Source of the DNA: Ganoderma boninense
Lineage: Eukaryota > Basidiomycota > Agaricomycetes > Polyporales > Polyporaceae
Length of the DNA stretch: 64,000 bases
Reading direction: 5' to 3'
Assembly (NCBI GenBank): GCA_002900995.3
Contig: CM035311.1
Location: 3,348,001-3,412,000 of the forward strand
The position numbers and the translations under genes are program-made. This document shows positions 33,253-43,704 of this stretch, piece by piece; position 1 is the stretch's first letter; every line of letters begins with the position of its first letter. The notes beneath the pieces were generated by a model. The model searched no databases, was not told the DNA's origin, and was given only the letters and a program-made list of their open reading frames with translations.

Positions 33253-34056
33253 ATACTACCCCTCTGGGTCTAGGAGCTTGAGTTTTTTTGGTTGTGCTCG
33301 TCACTACCGTACTGGTCAACTCCTGGGTCAACCTTAACGACAGGGAAAGATTATTTGTGCTTACAACAAAGCTATGAGGAAATGGCGCGGCTCATGGAAG
33401 ACGCAAGCTCAGCTATTTGACAAGGCTGGACGGGTTGGTTTCGCCACATGGCGCAGCCGAGCTGGTTTGGTTTCGGCGGCAACGCTCTTTCCGCGAGCTG
33501 CACCGCCGCAGTGACTCGGAGTTTGGCCGAGAGTCGGTCCATTTCCCGCTGTCGAGCCGGCTTCCTCGGATTCGAACCAATGCTACACGCCAGGACAGCA
33601 TACTGAGTGACTCCATGGGCCTCTTCAGTGCTCCACTGTGGCATACAGCCTACGGCTGCGCCGTTTGCGTTATCAACCGTGATCAATAAATCATTGAAGG
33701 CTATGCCGACAACCAATCTCAGCTCGGCCGTGGTCAAGCCACTGCAACACTGCTTTCCTCGCGGCCTGCCGTCTCGCACTCCTGGCTACTCCTGGCTTCT
33801 AACCCGCACGCCTGACTTGACATTGCACCCAATCTCGGTTTTGGAATCCATATCCTCCGCAGTCTCCACCTTGTACTTCCTACTGCGGCTGACTGCGCTC
33901 TTTGGAGAGGCTGTGAATTGACGGGTTCGAACCTGAACGTTCGAACTTCGAGCTTGGTGCCATCCTTTCCTTAAAACCAGTAGCTGATGCTTGCATCGAT
34001 TCTTTCGACAGACAGACTCTGACGACCTCGATCCAAAACGTTGGCTTGTATAAGCC
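33253..34056. other. Intergenic region between the two tandem TF genes
   Basis: It holds a tRNA-like antisense B box (GGATTCGAACC at about 33568-33578) and, about 115 bp before the next gene, two adjacent palindromes: GGTTCGAACC at 33924-33933 and GTTCGAAC at 33939-33946. A TATAAG lies at 34049-34054, too close to the ATG to be a normal TATA box. No gene is seen. Confidence 0.45.
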
Positions 34057-37000
34057 ATGTTATCTCCCGAAGAGACCTCTGCTCCCTCACTCAAGAAGCG
34101 CAAACTGCAGCGGGCATGCGACTATTGCCGGGGCAAGAAAAGTACGTCTTATTTCATATCTACTACCAGAGAAACATGAGTTAACTAAATCTTCTCAGTC
34201 AAATGTAGGTCTCGATCACTATCGTGACGAAATCTGATGCGGATGCTTGATACCACACGGCCAGGTGATGGCGCTGATATGCTGCACAATCGCTGCTCAA
34301 AATGTACCTCGCGACGGATGGAATGCACATATCTTTTGGGAGAAGTGAGTAATTGCTCCAGATCAATTTTAAATTGAAGCAAACACTCACACTTTTGCAG
34401 AAGAACTATCCAAGAAGGTTAGTTCTTGTTTCGTGAAGACTTTGCACTCACTGGGGATGACGGCCAGTGTCCTGGCTGGCTGATAAGCTGTAACACTATG
34501 GCACGAAGCGTTTTCGCCTTTTACTCGACTCCTCCCACCATTCTCTCTATTTTTCGTCCCTGTTCGTGCTTCGATCATTGATGACACCACCAACAGCTAT
34601 GTCGAAGATCTTGAAAGTCGTTTGGAGCGCATGGAAAAGCTCATGAGCAAGGTGAGGCCATTCACACACTAATTCGAAAATTTACTGGCCGTAACGACCC
34701 TTCAGTTCTTCCCAGACAAGGATATAAATACGGAGCTCGAAGGCCACGCCTCTGACAAGGAACCTATCAACACCCTAACACCAGCCTTTGAGCAGTCGCA
34801 TGCCAGCAGCTCCCGTGCCGAGATACCTCGTACACCCTCCACTCTCTCTGTCGTGCCTCAGACACCTGCCTCAGCGGCCGATGACCAACAAGCCGTGCAG
34901 AACGAAGAAGAGGGGGACGAGGAGGCGTCTGAGCTCGACAAGGAGCTCGCAGAGGGCATGCGTAAGCTCTCGATGCACTCCCCGCCACTCCGGTACCACG
35001 GTAGGTCAAGTGGGCTGGTGTTCATCCGCTCCGCGATGGCGCTCAAGAACGAGTACGCCCCGGAGATCCCGCCGCGGCAGAAGCGTGACGGCCAGCACTC
35101 GGTACGCCTTCCATCTCCTCCTTTCCTCTCTCCTCCTACCCCATCCCAGATGCTTCCTGCCTCTTTCATTTATTTTCTGCCGTCTCCTGACCCTGACATG
35201 CGAATGTGGAGCGACAGTGGCTCAAGGCATTCGTGGAGAACGACTTCCCTCTGCCCTCCGCTCACTCCTTCCCCCCTCCCGACCTGCTCTACACGCTCGT
35301 CGACCTCTTCTTCGTCCATATGAACTCTCACTACCCCGTCCTGCACCGGCCGACGTTCTCCGGGTCCATCGCAGTGGGCGAGCACCTGCGCAACGGGGGC
35401 TTTGGCGCGACAGTGCTGCTGGTATGCGCGATCGGCTCGCGCTTCACGCGAGACCCGCGCGTGCTCCTCGACGGGGAGACGCACCACCATTCCGCCGGGT
35501 GGAGGTGGTTCCTTGTCGTTTCGGGGCTGAGGAGGATGACGTTTGCCCCAGCGAAGCTATACGACTTGCAGATCTATGCGGTGAGTGTCTTTGTTGTAGT
35601 TCCCGGGGATATTCGCAATCTGACATGCAACGCGATGCAGCTCATGGCTCTGTTCCTCCAAGGTACCACTGCGCCACAGTCGACCTGGCCTGTCATTGGC
35701 GCGGGTATCCGAATGGCGCTGGACGTCGGGGCGCACCGCAAGAAGATGTACTCCTCCACGCCGACGGTCGAGGAGGAGCTGTAGCGGCGCTCTTTCTGGT
35801 GAGGTCCCTTTACTCCTTCTGCGCGTCCATTTCCTCCCCTCCTGCGTTCTGACATGAAGAATCGTAAGGCTGCTGGTGCTCCTGGAGTGGATGATAGGAT
35901 ACGGACTGGGGCGACCGAGCTCCATCCATGACGAGGAGTAAGTTGTCATGCCCCCTCCCCCCAATGACGACTAGTGAGGGACACTTGAACATCGCTCACG
36001 GCTGTTCAGTTTCGATATCGCGCTGCCGACTGAATGCGACGACGAGTATTGGCTGACGCCAGAGGGGAAGCCGCTGTTCAAACAACCCTCCGGGAAGCTG
36101 TCTGAGGTGACCGCGTTCGTCTGTATGCTACGACTGGGTCAGATCCTCGCCTTCGCGACGCGAACGATCGTGAGCGAAGCCACCTGTGAAATTTGACATG
36201 ACGCTGATATTTGGCTCTGCCAGTACGCGACCAACAAGTCAAGAGCGCAGCTCGGACATGGCGATCATCGGTGGGAGCAGCGCATCGTCGCCGATCTCGA
36301 CTCCGCGCTCAACAAATGGTCAGACTCACTGCCCGCGCACCGTAAGACTCTCTACTCTCTCTCGCTCTCTAACTTCAGAGAAAGCGCTGATGACCCCGTG
36401 CAGTGCGCTGGAACCCCGAAGAGGAGAACGCGACATCCCTCACTCAAGCGGGGTCCCTCCGCGCGTACTATCACTACACCCAATTCGCCGTGCATCGTTC
36501 GTTCGTGGCGGCGGCCCGGCGCGACTCAGAGTCGCCGCTGGCGTTCCCCTCTGCCATCATCTGCGCGAACGCCGCCCGGGCGTCGATCCAGACACTCGAG
36601 ACGATCTACAAGAGGACCGGGACACCATGCCATAGGAATATGGTATGCAGAGGGTCGTCGGAGGAGAGAGCAGAAGCTTGCTAACGTGTACTTCTACTTT
36701 GCGGCAGGGCATCCTCGTAGTGGCTGGGGTCGGCCTGATGACCAACATATTCGCCCTGAAACGAGCGGGCCGGGCGGTCAACGCCGGGAAGGATTTGGTG
36801 CTGGTGAGGAAAGCGAGCGAGATGCTCAAGTCGCTGCGCTACGAGTGAGTCCCCGTTGCTAGTAAACACCACAGATGAGCCATCGCTCAACGACTGCCGT
36901 GCACCCAGAGTCCATGTTGCCGACTACCTCGGGTATGTGAAGCTGTCACTTGGCACGCATGCGTTCTCTCACGTGCGACCTCCAGAGAAATGCTCAACGA

Positions 37001-37983
37001 GCTTGTATGCGCTGTTGAGGACCCCGTTCCCGGACCCCTGGCGGCATCCATCTCATCGGCTGCCAAGGCATCCCTCACTGAGAGACCAGAGACGGGCCAC
37101 CCGTTCTCCTCGGGACGACCGGTTCGCCAGCAGCGGACAGGCGGTCCTACCACAAGCATTGCCCAGCAACCAGCCTCCGGCGATGCCGCCAATTTCGACG
37201 CCGGGCTCTCTTTCACCGCGCCTACTACGTCTGTACATTCGGGCGGCCGGGCGGCGTTCGACATTGCTTCCGGTCTCGACTTCTTGCAGCCCAACAATCC
37301 CCTCTTCTCCCTCCCTTTTGAATCCGCCTGCCTCGCGCCCTTCGCCCAAGGCTTCTTGGACGCAGAACCCCACTCAACGGTCGCTCAGGCTGGCGCCGCG
37401 AGACAGTCCGTATTCGCGTCGACCCTCCAGCTCGAGGACTGGCCCGAATTCAGCCTCGGCGCTCTACACGACCTTCCAGTACCATCACAATCTGCCGGCG
37501 ATCCTCCTGAAGCTGGTACGAGCCAGGGGCCCGAGGTGCCGGTGCAAGGCGAACCTTTGGCCCACACAGAGTTCGACATAACGGCCAGTGGCGGGGACGC
37601 GCAGGCGTTCCACGGCCTCGAACAGCTGCCCGGCGGGCCAGTTGGCTACTACGAGTCGTCGATGCCCTTCCTCACACCCGGGACGATCGACTTCGACTTG
37701 CAGCACCATCTGCCCGCGGACACGAGTGCAGCTGGCACTGACGTGGGGTCGGGAGATCAGCCTGAGATGGATGCCGCGGACTTCGCGCTCATGGACGATG
37801 GATTGATGGCGTGGGCGGACCTTCCGCCGGCGGTAGGGTGAGTGGCCGTTCGGCTTGTGCGTCTGGGCTCCTTACTTCCCGCTGGGCTGACTCGTGTGCG
37901 TCTCACGTCTCCTTTGTCGTTCACTGTTCAGTTGGGAGGAATGGGGCACGCACTACGGAGATGCGAGAAGTGGGGGAACGTAG
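34057..37983 (+). pseudogene. Zn2Cys6 transcription factor, paralogue 2, with one in-frame TAG
   Basis: Sixteen exons match the upstream paralogue one by one, with many of the same lengths (6-nt exon at 34199-34204; 363 nt at 35218-35580; 158 nt at 35641-35798; 24 nt at 36909-36932). The zinc cluster (RACDYCRGKKIKC...RCSKCTSRRMEC), the coiled coil (YVEDLESRLERMEKLMSK) and the middle homology domain are all present. In exon 8 the Trp codon of EEELWRR, TGG in both paralogues, is TAG at 35782-35784, which would stop the protein inside the middle domain. Every exon downstream stays open and all splice sites hold, to the stop at 37983 (936 codons). This suggests a very recent nonsense mutation, a base-call error, or recoding. 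Until tested I class it as a pseudogene. Confidence 0.8.
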
Positions 37984-39054
37984 GTCGTCGTGAATCGTAG
38001 CTGGTGTACTTCGAGTCACGGTGTGTGGGTACGTGGGTTGCGTATCTCTTTGTACCGTTCAGTCACTCCTATCCCACTGCGTCCAGGACGAAGTGATCCA
38101 GTGGGTCTAGGGCCACTAAATATTTGTAAAGTTGAAGAGTGTAGGTCACGACGGCGACGGTGGAGTCGAGACACGATCAAGCGCATGTCTAGTTACTGAG
38201 CTCAGACGCCGAATTGCTAGGCTAAGTATATTTATTGCCTACTCCTGGCGATGACCGTCGCTTCCGGCCTTCTCCACGTGCGCGTCACTCCGGCAAGGAG
38301 TCAGTGTCCGAGTCATAGGACTAGCCGCAGTCGCAAACTTGAAGCTTGTCGAAGTCATGTTCCAAAGTTGTTATGATCCACAGGCGTTCTCGGTCTTCTG
38401 AATATGAACATGATAAAGACTGGGTCTCTTTTTTATGTACAAACCCCAGTCGCGTCGTGTACCCGCCAGCACGACCATGACGAACGTGGTCGGCTGGCGA
38501 AGCCGAGCGCCTTCGTGTGGCGAAATATATTGAAGCCATTTGCGCGCTAAGATTTCCAAATGTAGGATGTCGGAGCTTCAATACAAGTCGGCGGAGCTTT
38601 AAGTTATCCCGCCACCGCAACGGCGCGTGGCTTCAAGTTTCAAATTTCAAAGCTAACCCCCCCCCACACACACGCACAATTCTCTCAGAGCTTCGCGGAG
38701 ACATACATGCTCACGGCTCATCTTGGAAACTACAGGTAAATTCAAGTCCTTCAGTGTGTCCGCAAGCATTGGATTTTGATGTGAGCGCAACTTCTGGTTC
38801 AAGCTGATGACGTACTTAGTTCAATGCACTGTTGCGGCGAGGCCCACCGAACGGTTGCGTTGAACTGCATCGCAGACATGATGCTATAAGAGCAGAGTAT
38901 GCCAGCGCTTTAAGACGATCGATCCCTTCAATCCTGGTCCTGGTCAGTCGACCGCCAGCCTTCGGGTTCCATGGGGTCAGCCACCGTGACGGTGACCATC
39001 TGCTACATAAATGGTCTCGTTGATCCAGTTTCTCCTCCACCGGACATCGTCAAT
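37984..39054. other. Intergenic between TF2 and the M35 peptidase
   Basis: The first 350 bp is the TF 3' flank, also found as a decayed copy at 23830-24010. A 40-bp piece near 38540-38580 (TTCCAAATGTAGGATGTC) recurs near 43550-43590. A run of eight C followed by ACACAC lies at about 38658-38673. No gene is seen. Confidence 0.45.
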
Positions 39055-40249
39055 ATGGTCGCTTCCTCCCTTCGATCTGCCCTTGTTGTCCTCGTGGTAT
39101 CAGTGACTGCCGCCTCCGCCGCGCCTGGCCTCGCTCTCGAGGTCGCCGGGCCCGACGCTGTCGATGGTGTCGATAACTTGAGGGTCATCACAAGGGTCAT
39201 CAACACAGGTGACCAGACCCTTAAGCTCCTCAACGACCCCCGTGGCGCCTTACATGCCTTTCCTACTAATGCCTTCGCCATCACTGCCGACGACGGCGCC
39301 TGTCCCAGCTTCACCGGCATGAAGGTCAAATACTCTCCCGGACATGCAGCGAAATTGACGGACCCATCTGTTTTCACCGTTCTTGCACCCGGCGAGTCCA
39401 AGTCGCTCACTCATGATCGTAAGTAGTCTCATTACCGTTTTCATCTATCCGTTTCCCAAGATGTAATGATCGCCCTTCCAGTCTCGTCCGCGTACAACTT
39501 CACCAGCACCGGTCACCGCACCTATCACATAGCAGCCTCCAACCTCTTCCACTTCGTCGGCACCAACAACGCAGTATCTGAGATCCGCGCGGACGCCCAA
39601 GGACACGATTTCACCCTCACCGGCGGCAAGCTCGCAGTCGTGCGCCCGGTCCTCGCCAGGAACGCCGAGTACAACCACTGCTCCTCCTCCCAGCAGTCCG
39701 CGCTGGCCAACGCCGCGCCCTCCGCAAACGCCTACGCCGCCTCCGCGCTCGCGTACCTCCAGCACCACCCCTCCCCCGTCGCCACCGCGCGTTACAGGAA
39801 GTGGTTCGGGACGTACACGCACGCGCGCCACGCCCTCGTGCAGGACCACTTCGCGCACATCGCCGCGAACGACTTCACGCGCTTCACGTACGACTGCTCG
39901 TGCACGGACCCGGGCACGTACGCGATGGTCAACCCTTGGGAGCTCGACACGGTGTACCTGTGCGGCGCGTTCTGGGACGCGCCTCGGACGGGGACGGACT
40001 CGCAGGCGGGGACGCTCATCCACGAGGTGCGTCTCTCAGGCTGAGTTCGAGCTTGCGTGTCGTTGTGATTCTGCAGGCTGATGGCGAGGTTGGATTCAGG
40101 CATCCCATTTCACGGCGAACGGCGGTACGGAGGACTATGTCTATGGACAGGACGGTGCGGAGGAGCTCGCGAGGAGCCACCCGGACGAGGCGGTGATGAA
40201 CGCGGACAACCATGAGTACTTTGCGGAGAACAGCCCTGTGCAGTCTTGA
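39055..40249 (+). CDS. Secreted M35 metalloendopeptidase (peptidyl-Lys type)
   Basis: Three exons, 39055-39418, 39482-40026 and 40100-40249, join in phase into 352 aa. A signal peptide (MVASSLRSALVVLVVSVTA) and a propeptide-like N-terminal half precede the mature region (NFTSTGHRTYHIAASNLF, then the catalytic part with paired cysteines in YNHCSS, YDCSC and YLCGAFW). The aspzincin signature is split by intron 2: LIHE joins to ASHF to give HEASH, followed by GGTEDYVYGQ, the GTxDxxYG motif with the third zinc ligand. Family M35 includes the basidiomycete peptidyl-Lys metalloendopeptidases such as the Grifola frondosa enzyme. The protein should be extracellular. A truncated relative lies at 20971-21428. 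Confidence 0.9.
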
Positions 40250-40999
40250 CTTTGCTTCCGAATCCTTGGTATTGGCTCACCGTGGACGCAGAGCGTGGTG
40301 GGGCTCGGTGTGTGGTGTTGCCTGTGATCGTACGAACTGTGACACGGGCGAACACATGATATTTTATAGGTTTGCGATTTAGACGACGATCGTAACCCAG
40401 TCCAGGGGCAATGAAGTGAGGAGTTCTCCAGGAACGAGTGAGAAGGAGAAGCGGCGAAGAGAGGGACCATGCTCAATACGACGCGACCGCACGAAGTGCA
40501 GCAAGAATCAGGAAGGAATATGAAACCCAACATTGACTGCTTGCAGACACAGTTCCATGCTGTGGTATCATTTCTAAACGAGAGAAACCCACTTCCATAT
40601 CTGGTAAGTACTCGAGCGTCGATTCGCGCGACAACGCCTAGAGTCCGGCCTTCACGGTCTCGCAAGCAGACCGGATACAATGATGAGCAGTGGTAGAAGG
40701 AAATGAGCCATACTGTATTCGGCACTGTCTGCAGTGGCCAGAAGAGCTCGCCCCAGGTAAAATACAAGACGGAGCTAGTAGGCTTGTCAACGTCATGGTC
40801 GAGGGACGCTAGGATGCCCGCCTCATTGCGTTCTTCTGCGGATGACATTGATCGTGACCGCAAGGCCAACAAGCCACGTGACCAAATCACTGCCAATGGT
40901 GTGCGGAAGTAAGTACCTGCATCTTCACGGGTCGTTCGTCTCGCTCGTCTTCGATGGTCGACCTACACTACTCAATTTTTCAATACTTATCCTATCCGT
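40250..40999. other. Intergenic, no gene seen
   Basis: The first 270 bp is the peptidase 3' flank, shared with the pseudogene at 20971-21428. The rest has no recognisable gene; a minus-strand frame over 40141-40896 shows no domain. Confidence 0.4.
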
Positions 41000-41039
41000 C
41001 TAGACCTGCAACACTGCGGCCTCGACCTGAGACTGCGGC

Positions 41040-41360
41040 TAGCCGGACGGGGGCGACGGACTCGTTCCTCCGGAAGGATACGTAACCCGCGATACACTCG
41101 TAGTCTCGTATACACCAGCCAGACGCATCGCTCGCATCTGCGAAGTACGCGTCCCATCATCCCGCCTGAACACGAACAGCAAAGGAGACGCGGCACGCCC
41201 AGTGCCCACGAGCCAGCCCCGCAGTAATGATGCACAGTACTTACACAAGCCGTCGTTGAAGCCGAACGGCCACTCATCCTGCCGCCGGTTCGCCCACACC
41301 ATCAACCCGTCATCCACGAGCGCGAAGCCCGCATCTATCTGATCTCCAAGTGCCACTGTA
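41040..41360 (-). pseudogene. 3' end fragment of a Zn2Cys6 transcription factor gene
   Basis: The minus strand reads DQIDAGFALVDDGLMVWANRRQDEWPFGF. It corresponds to the same exon end and intron start as the fragment at 23440-24010 and the intact end at 37790-37860. It carries small insertions and is not a gene. Confidence 0.6.
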
Positions 41361-41837
41361 GCATCGGTGCTGCGAGGACATGTCGCTGTTGGGCAATCTC
41401 AGAGCTGACTGTCCTGGGCTGTCCTGGGTGGAAGGAACTTAAACGACACTGGCAATCGATCATTGGCGCAGCAACCGCAGCAGCGAAGCTCATCGAAATC
41501 ATGCGCCAAGCCATGCTGATCCGTGGACGTTCCTGAATTCTTGTATGTCCTGATTGCAAGTTGCGCGGTGTACGTACCCCGCGTCGCCGGCACAGACCAT
41601 GATGCGTGACGAACCTGTTCGGCCAAGGAGACCAGGCGTTCGCGCCGCGGGACACGTAAGATGCTGTGCAGATCCTGCCTAACCTCTCATTGGAACCACG
41701 AGAGTCAAGAGCTAGAAGCTCGCCTGGTGCCGGCTACGACATACGTACCCCATCCGCTTCACGACAATCGAGTTTGCAGTGATGGAGTACACTTCGTGCA
41801 ATGCCGCCGCGGGCCATACTAGACTCCGAGAAGTCGC

Positions 41838-41844
41838 ATATATA
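41838..41844 (+). promoter_or_regulatory. TATA box of monooxygenase copy 3
   Basis: ATATATA about 122 bp upstream of the chosen ATG at 41966. The same sequence stands at the same distance in the inverted copy near 22970. It argues that the ATG at 41801, which lies before it, is not the translation start. Confidence 0.5.
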
Positions 41845-41965
41845 CCATGGGTCTGCTGTCGTCGTCGAGCAACAGCAACCTCCAAACCTCTTCATCTGGT
41901 ACGCACTCATATTCTCTGCCACGAACAGCTCTCACTCACCACATATCACAGTTGAATTCCCAAAC

Positions 41966-43231
41966 ATGTCCTCCGACTCCACTTCCAACCAGCCCCGCAT
42001 CGCCATCATCGGCGGCGGCCTCGCAGGGCTTGCTCTCCTCCTGACGCTCTACCGTCGCGGCGTTCCCGCGACCGTCTACGAACGCGACGCCAGCGTCGAA
42101 ACCCGCGCGCACCTCGGCGGCACCCTCGACCTTGGGTGGAAGAGCGGCCAGCGCGCGCTGCGGGAGAACGGGCTGCAGGCCGAGTTCGACAAGAACTCGC
42201 GCCCCGAGGGCGACGAGATGCGTGTCTACGACGCCTCCGGGAAGCTCCACATGAAGCACGGCGGCGAAGACGAGGGCGAGGGCGAGGGCGAGGGCGAGGA
42301 CGGGGGCCCCCCACGCACCCGCGAAGTCCTCCGCCCCGAGATCGACCGCACCGTCCTCCGCCAGATCCTCCTCGACGCTATCCCCCCTCACCTCATCAAG
42401 TGGGACCACGGTCTCGCTTCCGTGCGCCCCCTCGGCACTGGCGGGCAGCACGAGCTCACCTTCACCAACGGCACCACGACGACCGCCGACTTCCTCGTCG
42501 CGGCGGACGGGGCGAACTCACGCGTGCGCGCGCTCGTCTCGCCTGCGACGCCCGAGTACCTCGGCGTGAACGGCGTCGAGATCTCGCTCGCGCCGGAGAC
42601 GACGAAGCTGCCCGAGCTCGCGGACGCGGTTGCCAATGTCGGGCGCGGCACGACGTTCGCGATGCAGGACTCGCGCATGCTGGGGGCGCAGGTGAACGGC
42701 GACGGCCGCATCCGCACGTACGCCTGGCACCGCGGCCCCGAGTCGTGGGCCGTCCCCTTGGCGGACCCCGCTGCGAGCAAGGCGGCCATCAAGGAGCAGT
42801 TCGTCGGGTGGGCCGAGTGGATGTTGAAGCTCATCGACTACTGCGACGAGAGCGCGATTTACCCCCGCGCGCTGTATACCCTCCCTGTTGGGCATAAGTG
42901 GACGCACGTCCCTGGGGTCACCCTCCTCGGGGACGCGGCGCACCTTATGAGCCCGTTCGCGGGGGCGGGGGCGAACCTTGCGCTGCTTGACGCGCTGGAG
43001 CTGGGGCTGGCTCTCGCGGCTCTGCACGAGGAGGGGAAGCTCGGGGACGCGGGCGCGGTGGCGGAGAAGGTCGCGGCGTTCGAGGAGGGGATGTGCGCGA
43101 TGGCGGGGCGCATTGCGGAGGGGGCGAACGGGAACTTGGCTGCGTGCGTGGGGCCTAACACGCCTGAGGAGGCCCTGAAGCGGTTTGCAGAGCAGATGGG
43201 GGCTGCGGAGGGTGGCGAGCGTGAGGGGTGA
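41966..43231 (+). CDS. FAD-dependent monooxygenase (group A flavoprotein), copy 3
   Basis: A single exon of 421 aa, near-identical to copy 2 at 21586-22845 and inverted relative to it. GxGxxG (residues 16-21) and the GD motif (LLGDAAHLMSPFAGAGAN) are intact. In the DG motif it reads FLVAADGANS where the other two copies have FLVGADGANS, a Gly-to-Ala change just before the conserved Asp-Gly. The Glu-Gly hexamer repeat at about 42266-42300 is one unit longer than in copy 2, which accounts for the two-residue length difference. The start at 41966 was chosen by homology with copy 1 and because a TATA box lies between it and the upstream in-frame ATG. Confidence 0.88.
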   Translation: MSSDSTSNQPRIAIIGGGLAGLALLLTLYRRGVPATVYERDASVETRAHLGGTLDLGWKSGQRALRENGLQAEFDKNSRPEGDEMRVYDASGKLHMKHGGEDEGEGEGEGEDGGPPRTREVLRPEIDRTVLRQILLDAIPPHLIKWDHGLASVRPLGTGGQHELTFTNGTTTTADFLVAADGANSRVRALVSPATPEYLGVNGVEISLAPETTKLPELADAVANVGRGTTFAMQDSRMLGAQVNGDGRIRTYAWHRGPESWAVPLADPAASKAAIKEQFVGWAEWMLKLIDYCDESAIYPRALYTLPVGHKWTHVPGVTLLGDAAHLMSPFAGAGANLALLDALELGLALAALHEEGKLGDAGAVAEKVAAFEEGMCAMAGRIAEGANGNLAACVGPNTPEEALKRFAEQMGAAEGGEREG

Positions 43232-43390
43232 ACAGAATGTCGTATAGCTATGGGTCGTTTGGGGTGAAGTTGCGCGGGGAAGGTGGATAATACTAGATGC
43301 CCCCACTTACAACAATCAATATACGCCTGCCAGTTCTTATTGCAGTCCATTCCCTGTGAGTCCGCTGCCAGTGAATGCGTCTTCCGAGAG

Positions 43391-43704
43391 TTGGCGGTCA
43401 GTGGTGCCTCTTCATCATACAGCCAGTAAAGATATTGGAGTAGATATTGCACCGTGTTTCTACCGTGAGCCTTGCCTGTTTATTAGCACATTGTATGGGA
43501 TGTACTATGTACTCAGTACTCTACTACATCTCAACGGTCGCGGATTCAAATTTGCGCGCTCAGGCTATGACTTCCAAATGTAGGACGTCCGATACTCCTT
43601 ATAACGTAGCACACTCTATTCAGCACTATCAGCGGCGATCCGAAGAGCTCGCCCTAGTTCAACTGGAGGGCGGAGCTCCAGTCAACACTGTGGTTCGATG
43701 GATA
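43391..43704. other. Intergenic, no gene seen
   Basis: It shares a short piece (TTCCAAATGTAGGACGTC) with 38540-38580. Nothing else is recognised. Confidence 0.4.

Larger units (their letters stand above)
41000..43390. repeat. Right copy of the inverted duplication (TF 3' end + monooxygenase)
   Basis: Reverse complement of about 21430-23830. Both ends are sharp: near 43390 (21430 in the other copy) the peptidase pseudogene is absent on this side, and near 41000 the similarity stops after GGTCTAGAC. Confidence 0.75.

Noticed and set aside
33480..33640. A tRNA gene on the minus strand
   Set aside because: Only a B-box match and part of a T stem can be found; there is no acceptor stem or anticodon arm.
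41801..41965. An N-terminal extension of 55 codons on the third monooxygenase (and the same on the second)
   Set aside because: It contains the TATA box and leader; the ATG shared by all three copies is further downstream.
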